Source: Apopatosoma sp963618495
GTDB lineage: Bacteria > Bacillota > Clostridia > Oscillospirales > CAG-272
NCBI GenBank assembly: GCA_963618495.1
Contig: CAVESF010000033.1
Coordinates: 1 to 18,127, forward strand
DNA: 18,127 nucleotides
Direction of reading: 5' to 3'
Below, in pieces: positions 7,238 to 14,070 of the stretch. The stretch's first letter is position 1. Each line of letters starts with the position of its first letter. The position numbers and the translations under genes were made by a program. The notes below the pieces were generated by a model. The model was not told where the DNA came from, did no database searches, and saw only the letters and a list, made by a program, of their open reading frames with translations.

Positions 7238-9442
7238 ATGAATATACTCATGGTTACTATGGGCATGGGCATCGGCGGTGCGGAGACGCACATTATCGAG
7301 CTTTGCCGTGCGCTTACTTCGCGCGGCGTTCGCGTGAGCGTTGCCTCTGCCGGCGGTGCGCTTGTTTCCGCGCTTGAAAAAAGCGGAGCGCGCCATATAT
7401 ATGCGCCACTCGATAAAAAAGACCCGCTCTCGATGATGCGTTCTTCCGCCATACTTTCGCGCGAGATAAAGCAAAACAAATACGATATAGTTCATGCTCA
7501 TGCGCGTATACCCGCATTCATCTGCGGCGGATTGCAGAGGAGACTCGGCTTCCGCTTCGTCACGAGTGCGCATTTTGACTTCCGCGTGAACGGCGCACTG
7601 CGCAAAATTACCGACTGGGGCGAGCATACATTTGCCGTTTCCGATGACCTGCGCCGTTATCTGCTGCGCGAATACGGTATCTTCGGCGATAATGTCACCG
7701 TCACGGTAAACGGAATAGATACTAGACATTTTTCTCCCTCGGCGGCGGGAAATATCCGCCTGTCGCTCGGGATGTGCGATGGTGAAAAGATGATTCTTCA
7801 TGTCAGCCGACTTGAAGATTACAGTTCGCTTTTTGCCGAGAAGCTTATTTCGGCTATGCCGGAGATAAACGCGACCACGGCGGCAAAAGCCGTGATAATC
7901 GGCGGCGGAGAAAAGCTCGGTGAGCTGAAAGCCGAAGCGGATCGGATAAATTCGGCACTCGGCAGAGAAGCTGTGCTACTGCTCGGTGCGCTTTCGGATG
8001 TGCGCGATTATATCCGCGCCTGCGATATTTTTGCTTCTCCCTCGCGTGCGGCACTTGAAGCGATGGCGTGCGGAAAGCCCGTTATCGTCGGCGGTTCGCA
8101 GGGATATATCGGCATTTTCGATGAAGGCGCGATACCACGCGCCGTTTCGACAAACTTCTGCTGCCGCGGTGAGCCGCTTGTTCAGTCGGATGTACTTGCG
8201 CGTGACATCTGCCGCCTGCTGACCTCGGACAGCGCATATCTTACGGCACTTGGTGAAGACAATCGCCGCTTTATCCTTGAAAATTATTCCGCTTCCCGCA
8301 TGGCGGACGACCATATGGCAGTCTACGGCAGGCTTGCTACCGTAAAAACGCGATGCAGGGAATACGACGCGCTGATATGCGGCTATTTCGGCTATGGAAA
8401 CATGGGCGATGAAGCGGTGCTCGGCGGTCTGATACGGGGACTTCGCGAGCGAAAGCCCGATATCCGTCTCTGCGTGATGACGGCTTCCCCGAGAAAAACC
8501 GCGCGCGTTTTCTGCGTCGATACCGTATATCGCTTTGACATGGCGCGCGTTCGTGCCACGATGAAAAAGAGCCGCCTGCTCATTTTCGGCGGCGGCAACC
8601 TGCTCCAGGACAGCACAAGCAACGCTTCGCTTCGCTATTATCTCTATATTCTGCGCTCGGCGAAGTCCTGCGGCATGAAAACCGCCGTGTATTCAAACGG
8701 CATAGGTCCCGTGCTCGAGGCGGCAAATCTAGAACGCATAGCGGCAGTGCTTTCCGCCTGCGACGGCATTTCGATGCGTGAAAACCGCTCCTTTGAGCTG
8801 GCAAAATCGCTTTGCCCGCAGAATAAAAACATCCGCCTGACATTTGACCCTGTGCTCCTGCGCGAGTCGGACGGCAAAAACGATATTGCTGTGACGCTCG
8901 GGCTTGAAAAGGGAAAATATTTTGTCATTTCTCCGCGCGAGACAGACCGCTTCTCCATGAAAAAGCTTGCCGATGCGGCAAATCTCATCGCGAAAAAATA
9001 CGGGCTTCGCCCCGTGCTTATCGCCATGCAGAGAGATGAAGATTTGCCTGTCTGCCGCGCGCTTGCTGGAGATATTACGGACAGCCTCGTCGCGACTGAA
9101 AATGCGGACCTGCAGGGCGTGCTTGCGCTTCTTTCCGATGCCGCTTTTCTTATCTCGTCGCGCCTGCATACGCTCATCTGCGCTACTTCGGCGGTCTGTC
9201 CGATGATGGCTTATTCCGAGGATGTGAAGCTTCGTTCATATCTCGAATACTCCGGTATTGCGGAGATAGCGGGCATATCGCCTACAGCCGATATCAAGAG
9301 TACACCGCGGGAGATAGGAGATATCGCCGATGCGGTGATTTCACACGGTGCGCAGATAAGAACCCATATCAGCGCAAGCCTGCCGACATGGAGAGCCCTT
9401 GCGGAATACGAATTTTCTGAGTTGATTAAACTTATACGGTAG
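7238..9442 (+). CDS. csaB: GT4 glycosyltransferase fused to CsaB pyruvyl transferase
   Basis: A 734-residue two-domain protein without a signal peptide. Residues 1-370 are a GT-B fold GT4 glycosyltransferase: GGAETHIIELCRAL (13-26), HVSRLEDYSSL (188-198), GGGEKLGEL (222-230) and ALEAMACGKPVI (272-283). Residues 376-734 are a CsaB-type polysaccharide pyruvyl transferase: GYFGYGNMGDEAVLGGL (382-398), FGGGNLLQDSTS (450-461) and the SSRLHTLICA motif (640-649). CsaB adds ketal-pyruvate to secondary wall polysaccharide, the ligand that holds SLH-domain S-layer proteins. The GT4 half may make the sugar linkage the other half modifies (inference). AGGAGG lies 7 bases before the chosen ATG. The first glutamate of the usual EX7E motif is replaced by Ala266. 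Single-gene unit with its own terminator. Confidence 0.88.
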   Translation: MNILMVTMGMGIGGAETHIIELCRALTSRGVRVSVASAGGALVSALEKSGARHIYAPLDKKDPLSMMRSSAILSREIKQNKYDIVHAHARIPAFICGGLQRRLGFRFVTSAHFDFRVNGALRKITDWGEHTFAVSDDLRRYLLREYGIFGDNVTVTVNGIDTRHFSPSAAGNIRLSLGMCDGEKMILHVSRLEDYSSLFAEKLISAMPEINATTAAKAVIIGGGEKLGELKAEADRINSALGREAVLLLGALSDVRDYIRACDIFASPSRAALEAMACGKPVIVGGSQGYIGIFDEGAIPRAVSTNFCCRGEPLVQSDVLARDICRLLTSDSAYLTALGEDNRRFILENYSASRMADDHMAVYGRLATVKTRCREYDALICGYFGYGNMGDEAVLGGLIRGLRERKPDIRLCVMTASPRKTARVFCVDTVYRFDMARVRATMKKSRLLIFGGGNLLQDSTSNASLRYYLYILRSAKSCGMKTAVYSNGIGPVLEAANLERIAAVLSACDGISMRENRSFELAKSLCPQNKNIRLTFDPVLLRESDGKNDIAVTLGLEKGKYFVISPRETDRFSMKKLADAANLIAKKYGLRPVLIAMQRDEDLPVCRALAGDITDSLVATENADLQGVLALLSDAAFLISSRLHTLICATSAVCPMMAYSEDVKLRSYLEYSGIAEIAGISPTADIKSTPREIGDIADAVISHGAQIRTHISASLPTWRALAEYEFSELIKLIR

Positions 9443-9477
9443 TATAAATTACATTATCATGAATTATACAATTGTAT

Positions 9478-9534
9478 AAAAAATAATTTCCGCCTTTCGG
9501 AAGCCAAAACGGCTCGCGGAGGCGGAAATTTTTT
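9478..9534. terminator. bidirectional terminator between csaB and cotJC
   Basis: An 11-bp stem (9485-9495 with 9520-9530) encloses a smaller AGCC/GGCT stem. It is followed by six T on the plus strand and preceded by six A, which read as T on the minus strand. It lies between two convergent genes and can stop transcription from both sides. Confidence 0.85.
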
Positions 9535-9545
9535 GTCTGTTTGCT

Positions 9546-10139
9546 TTAGTCGAAGGACGGATTGAAAGCGTAAAAGTTCTTTGAATTCAGATTATCCTGC
9601 GTTATGCGCAGAGCATCGCCGAAGCGCTGATAATGTACTATTTCGCGCTCGCGCAGATATTTTATCGGGTCGCGTACATCGGGATCGTCAACGAGACGGA
9701 GGATGTTGTCATATGTTACGCGGGCTTTCTGCTCGGCGGAGAGGTCCTCATTCAGGTCGGCGATGGTATCGCCCTTTACTCCGATATACTTCATATCGAA
9801 AGGTACGCCTGATGCCGCCTGCGGATAAACGCCCACGGTATGGTCTACGAAATATGCGTCGAAGCCCGCCTTCTTTATTTCATCTATCGAGAGTCCGAGC
9901 GTGAGCTGATATATCATCGCAGAAATCATTTCGAGATGGGCAAGCTCTTCCGTTCCGACATCGGTGAGTATGCCTATTACTTCGTTATACGGCATGGTGT
10001 AGCGCTGGTTGAGATATCGCATGGAGGCGCCGAGTTCTCCGTCGGGTCCGCCGAGCTGGCTTATGATTATCTTCGCATAAGTCGCATTCGGGTTCTTTAT
10101 TTTAATGGGATATTGCAGTTTTTTATCGTACATCCACAT
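9546..10139 (-). CDS. cotJC: CotJC spore-coat manganese-catalase-like protein
   Basis: A 197-residue ferritin-like protein of the manganese catalase family, close to CotJC, a component of the spore coat in bacilli and clostridia. Metal ligands expected for a di-manganese site are visible: Glu35 in GGPDGELGA, Glu65 and His68 in EELAHLE, and Glu166 and His169 in REREIVHY. Conserved MRYLNQRY (40-47) follows the first ligand. It may destroy hydrogen peroxide in or near the coat; activity is inferred from the ligands. Last gene of the cotJ operon, starting 3 bp after cotJB, and ended by the bidirectional hairpin at 9478-9534. Confidence 0.93.
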   Translation of the reverse strand: MWMYDKKLQYPIKIKNPNATYAKIIISQLGGPDGELGASMRYLNQRYTMPYNEVIGILTDVGTEELAHLEMISAMIYQLTLGLSIDEIKKAGFDAYFVDHTVGVYPQAASGVPFDMKYIGVKGDTIADLNEDLSAEQKARVTYDNILRLVDDPDVRDPIKYLREREIVHYQRFGDALRITQDNLNSKNFYAFNPSFD

Positions 10140-10142
10140 ATA

Positions 10143-10397
10143 TCAGTTGCCCTCCTTTTCCCATGGCCAAGGTCTGTTTATCCAGTTCCAGTTTCCGGCA
10201 TCGTTATTTCCATAAATAGTGAGCGTGCCGTATTTCTGCTCATATTCCGTTCTCAGCGCCGCCGCGGCATCGCGATGTCTCTGATAATAGGCGAGTGCCT
10301 GCTTGTTTTTCGGGTGTCCGTCGAGATACAGCACCGTTTCATAAACGGCAAAATCCTCTGCCTGTATGCGTCGGAGCAGTCTTTCTCTTTCGCTCAT
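10143..10397 (-). CDS. cotJB: CotJB spore-coat protein
   Basis: An 84-residue cytoplasmic-type protein with the CotJB family pattern: an N-terminal helix (RERLLRRIQAEDFAVYE), then YLDGHPKNKQALAYYQ (24-39) and a C-terminal tryptophan-rich NWNWINRPWPWEKE (68-81). CotJB is a small inner spore-coat protein needed with CotJC for assembly in Bacillus subtilis. The start codon abuts the cotJA stop codon and the cotJC start follows 3 bp after its stop, so the three are translationally coupled. Confidence 0.9.
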   Translation of the reverse strand: MSERERLLRRIQAEDFAVYETVLYLDGHPKNKQALAYYQRHRDAAAALRTEYEQKYGTLTIYGNNDAGNWNWINRPWPWEKEGN

Positions 10398-10658
10398 TTA
10401 AAAGCCCCTCCTTGTAGCATAGAAAGGTTTATCCAGCTCGCGGAAAAGTGTGCCTTTCGTGAGAGCTTCGTCTGGTTCATACAGCTCGCGGAACTGCTGG
10501 CAGGGAGAATATACCATGGCAAGGCTTCTTCCCGCAAGGCAGTTTTCCGTTTCTTCTTCGTAATTTTCATCGGGCATTGCCGCTGTGGGAACAGCTGCGC
10601 GAGACATTCTGTTCTGAAATTCTATCAGGCGGCGTGCCGCGTTTCTTTGATAATCCAC
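10398..10658 (-). CDS. cotJA: CotJA spore-coat protein (GTG start)
   Basis: An 86-residue protein placed as CotJA by position and by its C-terminal segment LAMVYSPCQQFRELYEPDEA (46-65), which matches the family's A-Y-x-P-x-Q-x-F pattern and is followed by GTLFRELDKPFY. The first 40 residues are variable. The start codon is GTG, about 6 bases after GGAGA; no ATG fits better. It is the first gene of the cotJ operon, and its stop codon touches the cotJB start. The promoter upstream matches vegetative sigma-A rather than the sporulation factor sigma-E that drives cotJ in B. subtilis. Confidence 0.85.
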   Translation of the reverse strand: MDYQRNAARRLIEFQNRMSRAAVPTAAMPDENYEEETENCLAGRSLAMVYSPCQQFRELYEPDEALTKGTLFRELDKPFYATRRGF

Positions 10659-10712
10659 AAAAATTTCTCCTTATATTCTGATTTTAAAAAGAGCATAACG
10701 CGCTTTGTTTTC

Positions 10713-10741
10713 ATTTTATGCGTGAGTGAAAAATATGTCAA
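10713..10741 (-). promoter_or_regulatory. sigma-A-type promoter of the cotJ operon
   Basis: On the minus strand TTGACA (10736-10741), 17 bp, then TAAAAT (10713-10718), about 55 bp before cotJA. The match to vegetative consensus is near perfect. A sigma-E reading (CATATT with CATAAAAT) overlaps it, but the spacer would be only 11 bp, shorter than sigma-E normally uses. Confidence 0.75.
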
Positions 10742-10756
10742 AATAAATCGAGTCGC

Positions 10757-10785
10757 TTGACAAAAGGCTTTTGTGATGATATGAT
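10757..10785 (+). promoter_or_regulatory. sigma-A promoter of the vanZ-family gene
   Basis: TTGACA (10757-10762), 17 bp, TATGAT (10780-10785) with TGA as extended -10. Its -35 lies 15 bp from the -35 of the divergent cotJ promoter, so the two are back to back and may compete or share a regulator. Confidence 0.85.
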
Positions 10786-10814
10786 AAAAGCACAGAATTT
10801 TTGCGGAGTTACAT

Positions 10815-11300
10815 ATGAAAAAAATGATTTTGCGATGGGCATCCTTCTTTTTGACGCTTTGCACCATGGCGATGATATTTTATTTTTCCTCGGAAAACGG
10901 GGAAGAGTCGGGCGCGGCATCCGAGGGCGTGACAGCTTTTCTCGTGCGCCTTTTCTCCGGCAAGGAGATGAGCGAGCTCTCCGAAAAAGCGCTTGCCACG
11001 ATTTCGCTTGTCATAAGGAAACTGGCGCATTTCTCGGAATTTTTCCTGCTCGGCATATTCTCGGGAGGATTTATACGTTCGTATAAGATGAAAGAATGGC
11101 TCCATTTCGCCGTTCCGTCGGCTTTCTGCCTTGCATATGCCGCCTTTGACGAGTGCCATCAGCTTTTTGTCTCTGGCAGATACGGAAGCGTTCGCGATGT
11201 GATGATAGATTTCTCGGGTTCGCTTGCGGCGGGGTTTGTGCTGATGCTCATCGCCCATATAATAAAAAAGAAGAATATCAGAAAAGCCGGGGGCGCATAA
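10815..11300 (+). CDS. VanZ-family membrane protein
   Basis: A 161-residue integral membrane protein with about four helices (roughly 5-24, 70-88, 96-112 and 133-151). Diagnostic VanZ-family motifs are IFYFSSENG (21-29), IRKLAHFSEFFLLG (67-80) and DECHQLFVSGRYGSVRDVMID (starting at 112). VanZ of enterococci gives low-level teicoplanin resistance, but most chromosomal homologues have no known function. The ddl in this window is a housekeeping type and lies far away, so no van cluster is present. GGAG sits 6 bases before the ATG. The stop codon lies in the loop of the following hairpin. Transcribed from its own promoter at 10757-10785. Confidence 0.88.
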   Translation: MKKMILRWASFFLTLCTMAMIFYFSSENGEESGAASEGVTAFLVRLFSGKEMSELSEKALATISLVIRKLAHFSEFFLLGIFSGGFIRSYKMKEWLHFAVPSAFCLAYAAFDECHQLFVSGRYGSVRDVMIDFSGSLAAGFVLMLIAHIIKKKNIRKAGGA

Positions 11301-11318
11301 CGCTCTCGGCAAATTTTT
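11285..11318 (+). terminator. terminator overlapping the vanZ-family stop codon
   Basis: A 10-bp stem with two G-T pairs (11286-11295 with 11301-11310) and loop CATAA, followed by AAATTTTT. The stop codon TAA is in the loop. The 26-bp sequence 11285-11310 matches 13072-13097, after the sigma-factor gene, at 23 of 26 positions. Confidence 0.75.
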
Positions 11319-11394
11319 AAAAATACGGCTTTATTTGCGAAAAAGTACCAACCTTTTTGCAAACCTGTGTCTGTATGAGTGAAAGCTTTCAATC

Positions 11395-11400
11395 GAGGTG
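11395..11400 (+). promoter_or_regulatory. ribosome binding site fixing a GTG start
   Basis: GAGGTG lies 7 bases before GTG at 11408. In-frame ATGs at 11357 and 11375 have no Shine-Dalgarno sequence, and the extra residues they would add (cysteine-rich) do not belong to the sigma fold. The GTG start is therefore preferred. Confidence 0.75.
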
Positions 11401-11407
11401 CAAACAA

Positions 11408-13066
11408 GTGAAAAGACATGATGCCGAAAAAATCATAACGGAATATCTGAAGCCGGTCTTCGGTTTCGCGCTGAAGCGGTGCAAAAATGCACATGATGCC
11501 GAGGACCTTTCGCAGGAGATAATCCTGCGTGCTTATCGTGCGCTTCTTTGCAGAGATGATATCGATGACCACGCAAAATTCATATGGACTGTGGCGCACA
11601 ATGCGCTCTGCAATTATTACCGCGACGGCGAAAAGAGCATAATCGGAATACCTATTGACGATGTGGCGGAGCTTATCGCAGATGAGGACGTGCCTTTTGA
11701 TGATACGGAGGACTCGGATGCGCTTTGCCGCCTGCAAAGCGAAATAGCGTATCTTTCAAAGTTGCAACGGAGGATAGTGATAGCCTATTATTTCGAAAAC
11801 CGCAGGCAGGAGGATATCGCAAGGACGCTTAATATTCCGGTGGGCACTGTCAAATGGCATTTGTTTGAAGCCAAAAAAGAACTGAAACGAGGTATGGATA
11901 CTATGAGAAAGACAAGCGAACTTAAATTCAATCCGATAAAATTTCAGGCATTCGGCATAAATGGCTCTACGGGAACAAAGGATCTGCGTGACATTGTCCG
12001 CTCGCCGCTTGTGCAGAATATCTGCTACTGCGTGAGAAATGAAGCGGGAACGACAGGGAAAATAGCGGATGCGCTCGGCGTTTCTCCCGTATATATCGAG
12101 GGCGAGGTCGATTTCCTTGCGGAATACGGCTTTTTAAAGGAGCAGAAAGGGAAATATATAGCCGATTTCATCATCGGCGAGCCGAGTGCCGCGCTTCTTA
12201 CAATGAAAGACAAAATGTATAAAAAGACGGCAGCTTTATTTGCGGGCGAACTCTATGACGAGCTGATGCGCAGCGACATTCTTGATGACGACGGCATTTC
12301 ATGCGGCATGACGGGCGCATGCTCCGCCGATGGGAAGCCTGTGCGCGATAAAAACTTTATCCTCTGGTCGCTTATTCCGTATATTGCGGCATGGTCGGGC
12401 GAAAAAACGGCGGATGAAAGCATTTCATTTGAAGAAGTGGCGACAATCCGCCCTGACGGAGGGAAGAATATCTGCCATGCGGATATCGCAAATGAAAATA
12501 TGGTGCTGCCCGATGACTATGTTTACATGAAAAATTGGTGCGGACCGATGTGGAGCCATGACGGCAAAAACATTCTCTGGCAGATAAACAGCGAGTGGTC
12601 GGAGCGGGGGAATGACTTAATATCTTATTCGGACAATGCCAAGCGAATCCTTTCCATGTATGAGCGCAGTGAGGAGAATACCCTTTCGGCAGACGATACG
12701 GCATGGCTTTCCGAGCTCGGCTGTATCAGAACACAGCGAGCCGACGACGGGCAGATTACGGGTACATGGCAGATAGTTGTGCTGAAAAACAAAGAGATAA
12801 AGGAAAAACTTCTCGCAATCGGCGACAGGCTGAAAGAGAAGTATAAGGCAGAATTTGATGCCGCGAAGGCACCGTATATTGAGGCTGTGCTTGCGGGAAC
12901 TCCCGCGCATCTGAGGAAGACAGCAGAATACGAATTGCAGTTTATCTTTGGTTCCGACGGATGGTTTCTGCTTCATTGCATCGTGGCGTTGCTTGACGCG
13001 GGCAAGCTCAAGCCGCCGAAAGAAGAGCAGAGAAAAGCGCTCATGACGCTGATATTTCCGAAATAA
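11408..13066 (+). CDS. ECF sigma factor with winged-helix and large C-terminal extension
   Basis: A 552-residue protein. Residues about 5-75 are sigma region 2 (AHDAEDLSQEIILRAYRAL, WTVAHNALCNYYRD) and 108-160 are sigma region 4 with a helix-turn-helix (RQEDIARTLNIPVGTVKWHLFEAKKELK), i.e. an ECF RNA-polymerase sigma factor of normal size. Then comes about 390 residues not found in a standard ECF factor. Residues 205-250 look like a winged-helix DNA-binding domain (TTGKIADALGVSPVYIEGEVDFLAEYGFL...GKYI), and 265-552 is a soluble domain I do not recognise, rich in Trp, Asp and Glu with a Cys-containing centre (299-305, 356, 378). No membrane segment and no anti-sigma gene nearby, so the extension may be a built-in sensor or inhibitor (inference). 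Bracketed by similar hairpin repeats. Confidence 0.8.
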   Translation: MKRHDAEKIITEYLKPVFGFALKRCKNAHDAEDLSQEIILRAYRALLCRDDIDDHAKFIWTVAHNALCNYYRDGEKSIIGIPIDDVAELIADEDVPFDDTEDSDALCRLQSEIAYLSKLQRRIVIAYYFENRRQEDIARTLNIPVGTVKWHLFEAKKELKRGMDTMRKTSELKFNPIKFQAFGINGSTGTKDLRDIVRSPLVQNICYCVRNEAGTTGKIADALGVSPVYIEGEVDFLAEYGFLKEQKGKYIADFIIGEPSAALLTMKDKMYKKTAALFAGELYDELMRSDILDDDGISCGMTGACSADGKPVRDKNFILWSLIPYIAAWSGEKTADESISFEEVATIRPDGGKNICHADIANENMVLPDDYVYMKNWCGPMWSHDGKNILWQINSEWSERGNDLISYSDNAKRILSMYERSEENTLSADDTAWLSELGCIRTQRADDGQITGTWQIVVLKNKEIKEKLLAIGDRLKEKYKAEFDAAKAPYIEAVLAGTPAHLRKTAEYELQFIFGSDGWFLLHCIVALLDAGKLKPPKEEQRKALMTLIFPK

Positions 13067-13069
13067 AAC

Positions 13070-13104
13070 CAAGCCGGGAGCACATGACGCTCTCGGCTTG
13101 ATTT
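13070..13104. terminator. bidirectional terminator between sigma factor and ribokinase genes
   Basis: A 12-bp stem with one G-T pair (13070-13081 with 13089-13100) and a 7-base loop, followed by ATTTT on the plus strand and by GGTTTTAT on the minus strand. It starts 3 bp after the sigma-factor stop and lies between convergent genes. Confidence 0.8.
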
Positions 13105-13153
13105 TACCGGTGCTGTTTTTTTGCGCACGGCACTGCCGCGCAAATCAGGAATT

Positions 13154-14044
13154 TTACCTCTCCGCGAGAAAAGCCTCTACCTCACGCACGGTGGGAACGG
13201 AAGGAGCGGCGCCCTTTCTTGAAACGGCGATGGCGGAAGCCGCAGCCGCTCTTTTCAGCGCCTCGGCGGGAACTCTGCCCTCTGCGAGTGCCGTGACGAA
13301 ATATCCCGTGAAAGTATCGCCCGCGGCTGTGGTATCAACAGCCTTTACCTTAAATATGCTCTGTGCTGTGCGCTCTTTTCCGTCGTCGTATACGCTTCCG
13401 TTTTCGCCGAGAGTGAGTACGATTTTCATGCGGGGATATTTTGCGCTTATTGCGTCGAGTATCTCATCAGGATCGGTTTTGCCGCTTATCGCCGCGCCCT
13501 CGACTTCGTTGAGAAGTATGCATGAAATCTTATTGTAATCGATGCTTTTCAGCTTGTCATCGAAAGGCGATGGATTGAGAAATATCACCATTCCCTTTGC
13601 ATATGCCTTGTCGATGATTTCGTCGAGCATATTGACTTCATTCTGCAGAATGAGATAGTCGCCTGCGGAAAATTCGGCGAGGGTAGCATCAATCTGAGCG
13701 GAGGTTATTTGCTGATTTGCTCCGCCGAAGAGAATAATGCAGTTATTGCCCTTTTCGTTTACCTGAATTATCGCATGACCTGTCGGCACGCCGACTTCTT
13801 TTGTCAGATGCGTATCAACGCCCGCGCTCTCAAGCATATCGCGGAGCATGCCGCCCTCTGCGCCTATATTTCCCGCATGGAAAACATTGCCGCCCGCTTT
13901 TGCCGCGGCAACCGACTGATTGAGCCCCTTGCCACCGCAGAATGTATCGCGGGAATAAGAGGATATCGTTTCTCCCGCCATGACAAAATGTTCCACACTG
14001 TATACATAATCAAGGTTCAGCGAACCGAAATTGAGTATTTTCAT
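13154..14044 (-). CDS. rbsK: ribokinase / PfkB-family sugar kinase
   Basis: Cytoplasmic kinase, most probably phosphorylating ribose (or a related sugar or nucleoside) with ATP. The 296 residues carry PfkB signature 1, CGGKGLNQSVAAAKAGG (36-52), and signature 2, VDTTAAGDTFTGYF (236-249), with catalytic Asp243 and the anion-hole AAGD. NPSPFD (157-162) and LLNEVEGAAISG (177-188) are typical of ribokinases, as is the substrate-side NFGSLNLDYVYSVEHF at the N-terminus. Length is standard. Last gene of the four-gene minus-strand operon, 26 bp after the RCC1-repeat gene, with GGAGG before its ATG. No ribose transporter or rbsD is present. Ribose would feed the pentose-phosphate pathway, where the split transketolase acts. 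Confidence 0.87.
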   Translation of the reverse strand: MKILNFGSLNLDYVYSVEHFVMAGETISSYSRDTFCGGKGLNQSVAAAKAGGNVFHAGNIGAEGGMLRDMLESAGVDTHLTKEVGVPTGHAIIQVNEKGNNCIILFGGANQQITSAQIDATLAEFSAGDYLILQNEVNMLDEIIDKAYAKGMVIFLNPSPFDDKLKSIDYNKISCILLNEVEGAAISGKTDPDEILDAISAKYPRMKIVLTLGENGSVYDDGKERTAQSIFKVKAVDTTAAGDTFTGYFVTALAEGRVPAEALKRAAAASAIAVSRKGAAPSVPTVREVEAFLAER

Positions 14045-14070
14045 TTAAAAAGCCTCCGTATGACGATATA

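Noticed and set aside
10713..10738. Sigma-E promoter for cotJ (CATATT and CATAAAAT)
   Set aside because: The spacer is 11 bp, too short for sigma-E, and the same bases form a near-perfect sigma-A promoter.
1140..11300. A vancomycin-resistance (van) cluster, from a D-Ala ligase plus a VanZ-family protein
   Set aside because: The ligase has the tyrosine-type omega loop of D-Ala-D-Ala enzymes, the two genes are more than 8 kb apart on opposite strands, and no vanH, vanX, vanR or vanS is present.
11348..11376. Autoregulated ECF-type promoter (CAACC with CTGTAT) before the sigma-factor gene
   Set aside because: The AACC and spacing are suggestive but the -10 match is poor and AACC occurs twice nearby; not enough to call.
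13120..13150. Extra terminator after ribokinase
   Set aside because: The GC-rich stem there has a 2-base bulge and is followed by A rather than T on the minus strand; the 13070-13104 hairpin is the better terminator.
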